Source of the DNA: Bacteroidota bacterium
Lineage (GTDB): Bacteria; Bacteroidota; Bacteroidia; Chitinophagales; Chitinophagaceae
Reading direction: 5' to 3'
Assembly: GCA_022708055.1 (NCBI GenBank)
Contig: JAKIZK010000013.1
Span: 296 to 38,596 of the forward strand
Length of the DNA: 38,301 bases
Made by a program: the position numbers and the translations under genes. Below the pieces are notes generated by a model. It was given only the letters and a program-made list of their open reading frames with translations, was not told the DNA's origin and ran no database searches. Below, one piece after another: positions 8,539 through 16,773 of this stretch. Position 1 is the stretch's first letter, and every line of letters begins with the position of its first letter.

Positions 8539-9651
8539 ATGCAACAATATAGCCAGACAAAGGCTTTATGGGCCGTTACCCGGGCAAGTTTCAAAGCCAT
8601 ATTCGCACATCCGGCATCCATATTCTTTAGTTTAATGTTTCCCATCATCTTTGTATTGATATTTGGGGCTTTTGGAAATGGCAGTACGCCTGTATATCGT
8701 ATTGCCATAGCACAGGGTTCTGATACTTCAGTTACCAATCAGTTTTATCAGGGTCTCAAAAATCATCCTCAGATTCGTATTATAGATTTTAAAGATACGG
8801 TTGCCAGAAGAAAAGAAATGGTAAGGGGCAAACTCACGGGTATTGTTTCCATTTTACCGGTTTCAGATTCATTAAAAGCGGCTGCCTATGTTGTTCGCAT
8901 AGTTTCTACTTCTGCAAGCAATAACACGATTCCGGCTCTTGAAAGAATATTGGATGATTTGAAGTTGCGGTATCAATTAGCGGCTTCCGGTTTTAAAGAA
9001 GAACTGATCACCATGATGCCAACAGCAAGAGAAGAAGTGAGGAAATATCGTTCTATTGATTTTGTATTGCCGGGTCAGCTTGGGTTTTCAATCTTGTTTT
9101 CTACTTTATTTGGAATTGCTTTTACCTTTTTCAACCTGCGTGAATCATTGGTGTTGAAAAGATTTTATGCTTCACCGGTAAACCGGACAAATATTTTGCT
9201 GGGTGTAGGTGCCAGTCGTCTTTTTTATCAGCTGTTAAGCGTTATTGTTTTAATTCTTTTTGGCCATTATGTTTTAAACTTTACACTGCAGCACGGGGTG
9301 TTCACATTTTTAGAAATACTAATCATGACGGTTGTGATGTTGTTTTTGCTGATGGGTGTTGGCCTCATCTTTAGTAGCATTGTAAAGTCCGATACTTCTA
9401 TTCCGTTATTGATTAATCTTTTTGGATTTCCGCAAATGATGTTGTCAGGTACTTTTTTTCCAATTGATGTTTTTCCTACATGGTTGCAAGAGATCTGTAA
9501 ACTTTTGCCTTTGACACAATACAATGATGCCATCCGAAAAATTTCATTTGAAGGGTTGCACATTACTGACTGCCTGAAAGAACTGGGCATTATGGGAATC
9601 TGGATAGCCGTTATCTATATCATCTTAGGAAAAGTACTGAAGTGGGAATAG
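8539..9651 (+). CDS. ABC-2 type transporter permease
   Basis: This is the membrane subunit of an ABC-2 exporter, 370 aa. The topology is typical: one hydrophobic helix near 27-45 (FFSLMFPIIFVLIFGAF), a large extracytoplasmic section to about 175, then five hydrophobic segments. The later motif FPQMMLSGTFFPIDVFPTWLQ followed by LPLTQYNDAIRK is characteristic of ABC2_membrane_3 permeases such as the YhhJ/drug exporter group. No ATP-binding subunit is adjacent, so its ATPase must be encoded elsewhere, or it assembles with another permease system. It is probably co-transcribed with the SRPBCC gene 32 bp downstream. The cargo is unknown. Confidence 0.88.
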   Translation: MQQYSQTKALWAVTRASFKAIFAHPASIFFSLMFPIIFVLIFGAFGNGSTPVYRIAIAQGSDTSVTNQFYQGLKNHPQIRIIDFKDTVARRKEMVRGKLTGIVSILPVSDSLKAAAYVVRIVSTSASNNTIPALERILDDLKLRYQLAASGFKEELITMMPTAREEVRKYRSIDFVLPGQLGFSILFSTLFGIAFTFFNLRESLVLKRFYASPVNRTNILLGVGASRLFYQLLSVIVLILFGHYVLNFTLQHGVFTFLEILIMTVVMLFLLMGVGLIFSSIVKSDTSIPLLINLFGFPQMMLSGTFFPIDVFPTWLQEICKLLPLTQYNDAIRKISFEGLHITDCLKELGIMGIWIAVIYIILGKVLKWE

Positions 9652-9683
9652 AAAGTTTTTTATTTTATTTCATTTGATATTTT

Positions 9684-10175
9684 ATGAAGCTTTTGCGTTT
9701 TGTATTTATCTGTTTTGTTTTCTTTGCTTTATTGATTACTGTGTTTTCATTACTGATTCCTGCTCATATACGTATTTCAAGAGCTACAGATATTCGGGCA
9801 TCACAAGATTCAGTTTTGATGCGGATACAAAATCCGGCTCAATGGAAAAACTGGTATCCCGGTGCCGATTCGGCTTCATTAATTTATGAAAATGGAAAAA
9901 TTACGGGCATTGCAACCGGCAGTAATAAAGGTTTGCAATTGGAATCTATTTCGGATAGCCTGATTATAGCAGCAAATGCTGATAAGAAAATGAGCATGGG
10001 ATGGCAAATTTTTCCGGCAGCTGCACCCAATACTACAACGATTCAATGGTATATGAATTTTAAACTACGATGGTATCCATGGGAAAAATTTTCAAGCCTA
10101 TTGCTGGAAAAAAGATACGGTCCCTTGATGGAGAAAGGACTTTCAAATTTAAAAAAACTCGTGGAGCAGAAATAA
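9684..10175 (+). CDS. SRPBCC (START/polyketide cyclase-like) family protein with N-terminal membrane anchor
   Basis: This protein of 163 aa has a hydrophobic N-terminus (residues 3-26) acting as a signal or anchor. It is followed by a START/SRPBCC-like hydrophobic-pocket fold: SRATDIRASQDSVLMRIQNPAQWKNWYPGAD is the usual strand-helix-helix opening with the conserved W-x-x-W/Y. The C-terminal helix (EKGLSNLKKLVEQ) would close the pocket. Members bind hydrophobic ligands; no catalytic residues can be assigned. It follows the ABC permease by 32 bp and is probably in the same transcript. The 198 bp after it, before susC, hold no gene that I can support. Confidence 0.75.
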   Translation: MKLLRFVFICFVFFALLITVFSLLIPAHIRISRATDIRASQDSVLMRIQNPAQWKNWYPGADSASLIYENGKITGIATGSNKGLQLESISDSLIIAANADKKMSMGWQIFPAAAPNTTTIQWYMNFKLRWYPWEKFSSLLLEKRYGPLMEKGLSNLKKLVEQK

Positions 10176-10373
10176 AATGGCTTTGAGTTTTGCGGATTTT
10201 TGCGTTCAAAAAAATATTGTTTGCTATTTTTTGCAGGTCTAAGCAACATTTTTCTGATTTTTTTGTTCTTTGGAACATTCTTAATGATAACTTCGGCAAT
10301 TATTAAGTTTACCATTATTCCTATTCCTTGAAGTTCAATTATTGAAAATTAAACTTAAATCAAACCAAGCTGT

Positions 10374-13300
10374 ATGAAAAAATTTCTAAAGCTTCAGCAG
10401 GGAAAAATGATTGCCCTTGCTGTCATGCTGCTGCTTTCGGCAGCCCTTCAGGCACAGGTTCGCATCAGCGGTAAAGTAACAGGACCCGATGGAAAAGGGG
10501 CTTCTGCTATTACCGTTATGGTACGAGGAACCGGCGCCGGTACCAGTACCGATGCTTCCGGTAACTACGCTTTTACTGCCAATTTAAAAAATGGTGATTA
10601 CACTGTCGATTTTTCGGGCGTAGGATTCAAAACAACTTCGCAGGCATTGAAGATCGCAGGTGCAAGTACATATTCTGTTGATGCTTCTATGGCAGAAGAT
10701 GTTTTGAAAATGGATGAGGTTGTCGTAACCGGTGTATCTGCCGGTACTACTCGTAAGCAACTGGGTAGCTACATCAGTACGGTAAAAGCTGATGAACTTA
10801 CCAAAGGTGCAACGGGTAATGTGCTGGCAGCATTGCAAGGAAAAACTGCCGGTGCACAAATTGTACAAAACAGTGGCGACCCGGGCGGAGGTATTTCAGT
10901 ACGGCTGCGTGGTATCAGCTCGGTCAACAGTTCTTCGGAGCCTTTATATATTGTAGATGGTGTTATTGTAAACAATGCTACTACAAGAGTTACGAATACA
11001 AGTGCCAATTACGATGGTGGTAGCTTTGTAGGTACTATTGGGCAAAACAGACTTGCAGACATCAACCCTGCTGATATTGAAAGAATTGAAGTATTGAATG
11101 GTGCAGCTGCTGCAGCCATTTATGGTTCAAGAGCCAATGCAGGCGTGGTACAGATTTTTACAAAAAGAGGGAGTATGGGAGCACCACAGGTTAGCTTCTC
11201 TACCAGCCTTACCATCAGCCAACTGCGCAAAAGCGTGGAAGTAAATCAGTCCCCAACAAAATTTGGCGGACCTACTGATGGGCCTGGTGCGCAAACGCAG
11301 GATATATTAACGCCTGCTTTGACAAACAAAACCAATGTTACAAGATATGATTACAACGATTATATCTTTCGTACTGCAATAGGCACTGATAATAATGTAT
11401 CCATTGCCGGCGGCAAAGACAAAACAAAATATTATACATCTGCATCTTACTTCAAAAATCAGGGTATCATCAAAAACACTGATTTTCGTCGTTATAGCTT
11501 CCGGGTAAATCTGGAACAGGGATTGGGCGATAAAATCAATTTTAAAATTGGCCTGAACTATATCAACAGTTATAGTAATGAAAAACCAAATGGTAATTCA
11601 TTCTTTTCTCCAATGAATTCAATTAATATTATTGGCAACTTTCACGATATCTGGAAGCGTGATGCACTGGGCAATATTCAGGCTATTGGAGAAAGAGGAA
11701 GGGTGAATCCGGTTTCTGTAATCGAAGACATTAAGCAACATGAAGAAACCAATCGTTTATTGGCCAATGCAGGCATAAAAATAAAACCCATTAAAGGACT
11801 TACTATTGATTATACAATGGGAATAGATCAGTACTCACAAAAAGGGGAAACCTTTATTCCTCCTTTTGCTTATAATGTAAGTACCGGTTTCTTTGGTGGT
11901 GGCCCTACACTTGATCCTACATTGAATGGATATGCCAGTGCTGCTAATTACAATTTCTTTCAGATAAATAATGAGCTGAATGCTACTTACCAAACCAAGT
12001 TGAGCAAAGACATTAACTCAACCACGCAACTGGGCTACTCAGTTCAGTACGAAAAAAGTTCTTACACGATGTTGCAGGGCCGTGGACTTGCTCCGGTAGT
12101 ACAAACAGTGGGTGGTGCCAGCACCTTAATTCCGGGTGCAGATGACAGAAGCGAAATTTCTGTTTCCGGTTATTATTTGCAGCAAAATTTTGGTTATAAA
12201 AATCTGGCCTACATTACAGGGGCTGTTCGTGTAGATGGTTCTTCAGTATTTGGCAAAGATCAGCGCAATCAAACCTATTATAAAGCAAGCGGTAGCTATG
12301 TCATCAGCGAGCATGATTTTTGGAAAAATATGGGCATGAGTAAGGTTTGGAATTTTGCAAAATTACGTTTGGCTTATGGCGAAAGCGGAAATATGACGGG
12401 TATTGGCGCATACTCCAGATTTAATTCTTATAGCAGTAATGCATTTGTATCCAGAACATCTTTGATATCCAGTTCTACCTTGGCAAATACAAATGTAAAA
12501 CCTGAAAGACAGCAGGAGATTGAGTTTGGTATTGATCTTGGTTTTTTCAACAACCGCCTGAATTTGCAAACAAATATTTACAATAAGAAAGTGAAAGATT
12601 TGTTGATCAATCGTTTTATAGCACCAACAACAGGCTTTAGCAGCTTGCTTGACAATTTTGGTAGTTTGGAAAATAAAGGTTTTGAATTTGTTTTAAATGC
12701 AAGACCTTTCCAGAAGAAAGATTTTACCTGGGACATTACGGCTATTTATAATCACAATAGAAACAAAGCCGTTAAAATCGGTCAGGCTTTAACACTGTTG
12801 AGCACCAATCAGGGAGCGCCGGTGGCTATTATTGAAGGTCAGCCTATTGGTGTTTTCTATGGTGCTTTCTTTGCACTTGATAATAGTGGAGGATTGGTAA
12901 AAAATGCATCCGGATTTCCACAAGGTGAAAGAGGTACTCAAACCGGGCCACTTACTTTCACCGTACAAAGAGATCCCGTAACCGGATTACCCATTACTAC
13001 TTTCCCGTTATTGCGCAAAGTAATTGGAGATCCCAATCCAGACTGGACCGGATCTTTGGTTAATGAGTTTACTTATAAGAAGGCAAGTCTGCGAGTACAG
13101 TTGGATGCTGTACAGGGTGTAGAAGTATTTAATGCCGACTGGAGAACAAGACAAGGTGTGGGCAATGGTAAAGAAGCAGAGAAAGAACAAATGGGCATTT
13201 ATCCACGTGGTTACATTAATAGTTTTTACGCAAGTGTTGAAGAGTGGCGCATCGACGATGGTTCATTTGTTAAATTAAGGGAGATTTCATTGAGTTACAA

Positions 13301-13493
13301 TTTCGGCAGTTTCAAAAAACTGAATAACATAACACTTAGTGCCAGTGGCCGCAACCTGATCAGTTGGGACAATTACAAAGGATATGATCCGGAAGTAAAT
13401 GCAGGTGGACAAAGTAATATTCTTCGTGGAATCGACTTTGGCTCCGTTCCCATTCCTAAAACTTTCAGTATCGGATTAACAGCTAAATTCTAA
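10374..13493 (+). CDS. SusC/RagA-family TonB-linked outer membrane protein
   Basis: This is an outer-membrane TonB-dependent importer of the SusC type, 1039 aa. A signal peptide ends at about residue 27 (ALQA|Q). It is followed by a carboxypeptidase-regulatory-like beta domain (about 30-110, ISGKVTGPDGKG...), a TonB-box-like MDEVVVTG at 113-120, and a plug with GKTAGAQIVQNSGDPGGG and RLRGISSVNSSSEPLYIVDG, then the 22-strand barrel. The C-terminus ends in an aromatic-alternating strand (KTFSIGLTAKF), so the gene is complete. The SusD partner starts 12 bp downstream. No glycoside hydrolase, sulfatase, peptidase, regulator or anti-sigma gene is nearby, so the substrate cannot be inferred. Confidence 0.97.
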   Translation: MKKFLKLQQGKMIALAVMLLLSAALQAQVRISGKVTGPDGKGASAITVMVRGTGAGTSTDASGNYAFTANLKNGDYTVDFSGVGFKTTSQALKIAGASTYSVDASMAEDVLKMDEVVVTGVSAGTTRKQLGSYISTVKADELTKGATGNVLAALQGKTAGAQIVQNSGDPGGGISVRLRGISSVNSSSEPLYIVDGVIVNNATTRVTNTSANYDGGSFVGTIGQNRLADINPADIERIEVLNGAAAAAIYGSRANAGVVQIFTKRGSMGAPQVSFSTSLTISQLRKSVEVNQSPTKFGGPTDGPGAQTQDILTPALTNKTNVTRYDYNDYIFRTAIGTDNNVSIAGGKDKTKYYTSASYFKNQGIIKNTDFRRYSFRVNLEQGLGDKINFKIGLNYINSYSNEKPNGNSFFSPMNSINIIGNFHDIWKRDALGNIQAIGERGRVNPVSVIEDIKQHEETNRLLANAGIKIKPIKGLTIDYTMGIDQYSQKGETFIPPFAYNVSTGFFGGGPTLDPTLNGYASAANYNFFQINNELNATYQTKLSKDINSTTQLGYSVQYEKSSYTMLQGRGLAPVVQTVGGASTLIPGADDRSEISVSGYYLQQNFGYKNLAYITGAVRVDGSSVFGKDQRNQTYYKASGSYVISEHDFWKNMGMSKVWNFAKLRLAYGESGNMTGIGAYSRFNSYSSNAFVSRTSLISSSTLANTNVKPERQQEIEFGIDLGFFNNRLNLQTNIYNKKVKDLLINRFIAPTTGFSSLLDNFGSLENKGFEFVLNARPFQKKDFTWDITAIYNHNRNKAVKIGQALTLLSTNQGAPVAIIEGQPIGVFYGAFFALDNSGGLVKNASGFPQGERGTQTGPLTFTVQRDPVTGLPITTFPLLRKVIGDPNPDWTGSLVNEFTYKKASLRVQLDAVQGVEVFNADWRTRQGVGNGKEAEKEQMGIYPRGYINSFYASVEEWRIDDGSFVKLREISLSYNFGSFKKLNNITLSASGRNLISWDNYKGYDPEVNAGGQSNILRGIDFGSVPIPKTFSIGLTAKF

Positions 13494-13505
13494 ACTCCAA
13501 ATTGA

Positions 13506-14819
13506 ATGAAAATGAAAAATATAATAAATAAAACATTAATTATTGCGGGATTGCTAAGTGCTGCTATGATGCCTGTGGGATGTAAAAAGGATTTTAAAGA
13601 TCCTAATAAAGCAACACAGGATGAAGTGTTCAGTTCGCCCCGTGGACTGGCGGGTGTTGCAGTGGGTTTACAACGTGTATATACACTAGGCAGGGCAAGC
13701 ACACTTTATAATTTGATTACCATCAATGGCCTTACTACCAACGAACTTTTTGTAGTAAATACGGGTAATACATCTGAAGTACAATTAGCAACCGGCAGTA
13801 CAGCAGTAGATGGAAATAACACCATACTTACAACATTCTGGACTACTTGTAATAAAGTAATCTATGATGCTAATCTGGTAATTAATAATGCAAAAAATCT
13901 GGGTGATAAAAACTATGCAAGTGGTTTGATAGCTTATGCCAGCATTTTTAAAGCATTGTCTATTGGCGATATGGCTCAGTTTTGGCAAAAAGTACCTGAT
14001 GGAATTGGCACCAACGTATCATTTATTGACAGAGTTGATGGATTTAAAAAAGCAATTACTGTTTTGGATGATGCTATTGCCGCTGTATCAGCCGATCCTA
14101 TAAGTGCAGCATTTACTGCCAATGTACCTGCCGGTATTGATATATCGAATACCTTGCTGGCACTAAAAGCTCGCTTTTCATTGTATGCAGGATTATATCC
14201 TCAGGCATTAGCCGCAGCCAATATGGTTGACTTGTCTAAAAAATCTACTTTCAACTACGATGCCTCAAACTTGAATCCTGTTTTTGAAGTGGCTACTTCT
14301 ACAAATAATGTGGTACAGCCAAAGGATTCTACTTTGGGATTGGTAGTGGGGCTGCAACCCGATTTTGCTGATAAGCGTGTCGCTTTCTACACCAGTATCA
14401 ACCCTACTATTGCACCCAGACATAGAATTAATGGTTTCTTCAATGCTACTACTACACCCATTCCAGTGTATTTGCCGGGAGAAATGACATTAATAAAAGC
14501 GGAATGTTATGCCAGAGCATCTACGCCCGATTTGGCAAATGCATTGATAGAATTGAATAAAGTAATTACCAAAGTTCCTGCCAACGATCCTTTTGGTGTG
14601 GGTGCTCAGTTGCCTGCAGCGTTGGGCGTATTTACCCAAGGGCAGTTGCTCGATTCAATTTACAAGCATCGCAGCATTGAAATGTTTATGTCGGGGCAAA
14701 AGCTGGAAGATATGCGTCGTTTCAATCGCCCAAATGCGGAGAGAAGACGTAATCTGATGCCTTACCCACTGCGGGAAAGAGATAATAATCCTAACACCCC
14801 CCCCGATCCTCCTTTCTAA
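13506..14819 (+). CDS. SusD/RagB-family nutrient-binding outer membrane lipoprotein
   Basis: This surface lipoprotein caps the SusC barrel and captures substrate. It is 437 aa, somewhat short for the family (about 450-600). The signal peptide ends at C26 (MPVGC-KKDF), a relaxed Bacteroidota lipobox. The helical repeat core is visible (RGLAGVAVGLQRVYTLGR, LIAYASIFKALSIGDMAQFW, ALKARFSLYAGLYPQALAAAN). The C-terminal signature is the family's IYKHRSIEMFMSGQKLEDMRRF, then MPYPLRERDNNPNTPPDPPF. The last residues cross a run of eight C (14797-14804), but the frame reads a normal SusD ending. Transcription appears to end at the terminator 25 bp later. Confidence 0.95.
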   Translation: MKMKNIINKTLIIAGLLSAAMMPVGCKKDFKDPNKATQDEVFSSPRGLAGVAVGLQRVYTLGRASTLYNLITINGLTTNELFVVNTGNTSEVQLATGSTAVDGNNTILTTFWTTCNKVIYDANLVINNAKNLGDKNYASGLIAYASIFKALSIGDMAQFWQKVPDGIGTNVSFIDRVDGFKKAITVLDDAIAAVSADPISAAFTANVPAGIDISNTLLALKARFSLYAGLYPQALAAANMVDLSKKSTFNYDASNLNPVFEVATSTNNVVQPKDSTLGLVVGLQPDFADKRVAFYTSINPTIAPRHRINGFFNATTTPIPVYLPGEMTLIKAECYARASTPDLANALIELNKVITKVPANDPFGVGAQLPAALGVFTQGQLLDSIYKHRSIEMFMSGQKLEDMRRFNRPNAERRRNLMPYPLRERDNNPNTPPDPPF

Positions 14820-14843
14820 GTTTTGTTAATTATTATATGAAAC

Positions 14844-14878
14844 AGACTGTCTCTTTATATTGAGGCAGTCTTTTTTTT
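14844..14878 (+). terminator. Rho-independent terminator of the susCD operon
   Basis: AGACTGTCTC (14844-14853) pairs with GAGGCAGTCT (14862-14871), with one G-T wobble and an 8-nt loop, followed by a T run to 14878. It lies 25 bp after the susD stop and before the next gene, which separates the pair from the downstream secreted protein. Confidence 0.85.
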
Positions 14879-14923
14879 ATGTTTGTGGCTGAATTGTTTT
14901 TTGATAAAATTTATAATTCACAA

Positions 14924-15757
14924 ATGAAAAAACTGTTTTTACTTTTTCTGCTGGTCACACTCATTGACAGAAGTACATTCGCACAACAAACTGCAGACAC
15001 TGTGATGTTTCAAAAAGACAGTGCAATAATTCCTGAAACCGATCCGCTTACCAAACTTTTGCAGGAAGGAGAGAAGGTAGCACATCCCGAAAAAACGATG
15101 ATGATGCTGAAAAGCGGTAAACAGATTTCCATGCATCAGTTTGTGAAATCAAATCTTACCGAATTTTCCGATGCTGCGCTAGTTGATTTGGATAATGATG
15201 GCAAAGCTGAGTTGTTATTTAGCAATTATACAGGCGGCGCACATTGTTGCGATGAGATTTACATATTTAAAAAAATAGGTATAAATCGGTATCAATTCTC
15301 CGGCAAAATGTATGCAGGTGCAGTGGGTATCAATGAAAACAAAATATTTCAATACAGGCTTTATGAGCTTTTTGGTTATTTCTTCACTTGCTATGCTTGT
15401 GGTTTTCCCACCGAAAGTGAAGCTGATCCTATTGAGAATAATACAATCAATATTCAATACCGCCAGGGAAGATTGCAAATTGTAAAAGGGGATAAGGAAC
15501 TGTTGCATATTATTCATGACAACCTGGGAAAGCTAAAGGAACAACCTTATGTAGCTTTAAAAGATGATTTAGCAATGGATGAAGGCTTGAGAAAAGAGTT
15601 TGCGTTTAATCTGGGTGTGTATTATTATGCTTTTGGAAAAAATTTTACATCAACCAAACTACTCTTTGATAAGTATTACAAGTTTTCGGATTCCAAAAAG
15701 GTGTGGAATCAGTTTGTTGCCACCATAAAGCATATCAATTCTATAAACACCTTCTAA
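14924..15757 (+). CDS. Secreted protein of unknown function with calcium-loop-like DxDxDG motif
   Basis: I do not recognise a named family. From the ATG at 14924 the protein is 277 aa with a clear signal peptide (MKKLFLLFLLVTLIDRSTFA|QQ); the frame opens 15 codons earlier at 14879, inside the terminator tail, so the internal start is preferred. At 84-110 a segment ALVDLDNDGKAELLF has the D-x-D-x-D-G spacing (D88, D90, D92) of VCBS/FG-GAP or EF-hand-like calcium loops, followed by a vicinal HCCDE (C108-C109). A further CYACGF follows at about residues 160-165, hinting at disulfides or metal binding. It is separated from susCD by a terminator, and its 3' end overlaps queG by 4 bp on the opposite strand. 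Confidence 0.75.
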   Translation: MKKLFLLFLLVTLIDRSTFAQQTADTVMFQKDSAIIPETDPLTKLLQEGEKVAHPEKTMMMLKSGKQISMHQFVKSNLTEFSDAALVDLDNDGKAELLFSNYTGGAHCCDEIYIFKKIGINRYQFSGKMYAGAVGINENKIFQYRLYELFGYFFTCYACGFPTESEADPIENNTINIQYRQGRLQIVKGDKELLHIIHDNLGKLKEQPYVALKDDLAMDEGLRKEFAFNLGVYYYAFGKNFTSTKLLFDKYYKFSDSKKVWNQFVATIKHINSINTF

Positions 15758-16686
15758 TCGGGGTTTACAAAACGGATATTTCTCTGAATGCCTGCAAACT
15801 TGGTACGCTTCAGCGGCGATTCTTTAAAAATTTTACGAAAACTTTCTTCAGACATCTGCTCCCATTCGTTATTGCTTAAGTTTAATATCTCTGCTATGGG
15901 CGTAAAGGCAGGCTCGTTGTGCGGTTTGCTAAAACGATTCCAGGGGCATACATCCTGACAAACATCACATCCAAAAATCCAGTTATCAAATTTTCCTTTC
16001 ATTTCAGCAGGAAACATCAATTCTTTAAGTTCAATGGTGAAGTAAGAGATACATCGACTTCCATCAATTTCTTTATTGGGCAATATAGCCTGTGTAGGGC
16101 AAGCTTCTATACATTTTGCACAACTGCCACAATAATCTTTTGCGAGCGCATCATCATACACAAGCTCCAGATCGGTTATTAAGGTTGCAATAAAAAAGAA
16201 AGAACCATTTTGTTTATTTATGAGGTTGCCGTTTTTGCCCACCCATCCCAGTCCGCTACGCTGCGCCCAGCTTCTTTCAAGCACCGGTGCCGAATCTACA
16301 AATCCTCTGCCGTTTATTTCACCTACCTCGGTCCTCAGTTTTTCCAACATTTGATTTAAATAGCTTCTGATGATTTCATGGTAGTCTTTTCCAAATGCAT
16401 ATTTTGAAATTTTGGGAACACCGTTTTTTTGTTTTTCCGATGGAAAATAATTTTTAAGAAGCGTGATAACAGATTTAGCGCCGGGCACTAGTTTGCATGG
16501 ATCCACTCTCAGGTCAAAATGTCTTTCCATGTAAGACATTTGACCATGTCTTCCATTGAGTAGCCATTGCTCCAGCCGTCGGGCATCATCATCCAGTTTT
16601 ATGGCTTTTGAAATACCACAAAAATCGAAACCCAGGGAATGGGCGAGACCTTTTACTAATCTTGTATTTTTTTGCAACGAATCCAA
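15754..16686 (-). CDS. queG: Epoxyqueuosine reductase
   Basis: This enzyme catalyses the last step of queuosine synthesis in tRNA, reducing epoxyqueuosine at position 34 with a cobalamin cofactor and two [4Fe-4S] clusters. The protein is 310 aa, the short form without the C-terminal HEAT-like extension of the 379-aa E. coli enzyme. Cluster cysteines are C186, C189, C192, C196 (CGSCAKCIEACP) and C240, C243, C247 (CDVCQDVCPWN), with C212 between them. D131 in the VDSAPVLER motif matches the catalytic aspartate. No ATG exists upstream before the preceding in-frame stop, so the start is probably TTG at 16686, which has no Shine-Dalgarno. The 3' end overlaps the convergent gene by 4 bp. Confidence 0.93.
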   Translation of the reverse strand: MDSLQKNTRLVKGLAHSLGFDFCGISKAIKLDDDARRLEQWLLNGRHGQMSYMERHFDLRVDPCKLVPGAKSVITLLKNYFPSEKQKNGVPKISKYAFGKDYHEIIRSYLNQMLEKLRTEVGEINGRGFVDSAPVLERSWAQRSGLGWVGKNGNLINKQNGSFFFIATLITDLELVYDDALAKDYCGSCAKCIEACPTQAILPNKEIDGSRCISYFTIELKELMFPAEMKGKFDNWIFGCDVCQDVCPWNRFSKPHNEPAFTPIAEILNLSNNEWEQMSEESFRKIFKESPLKRTKFAGIQRNIRFVNPD

Positions 16687-16773
16687 ATCAATTGAAGTCT
16701 TATGTTTTGTATTGTATTTTTATTATATTTATCTAATTGTAAACATTTTTTTTACCGCCACAAACTTAGATAT

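Noticed and set aside
10284..10310. Imperfect inverted repeat TTAATGAT...ATTATTAA upstream of susC as an operator
   Set aside because: The arms are short, AT-rich and carry a mismatch; such dyads are expected by chance in this composition.
14797..14804. Run of eight C near the end of the SusD gene as a possible frameshift or phase-variable tract
   Set aside because: The frame across it gives the normal family ending (NNPNTPPDPPF). Slippage would change only the last few residues.
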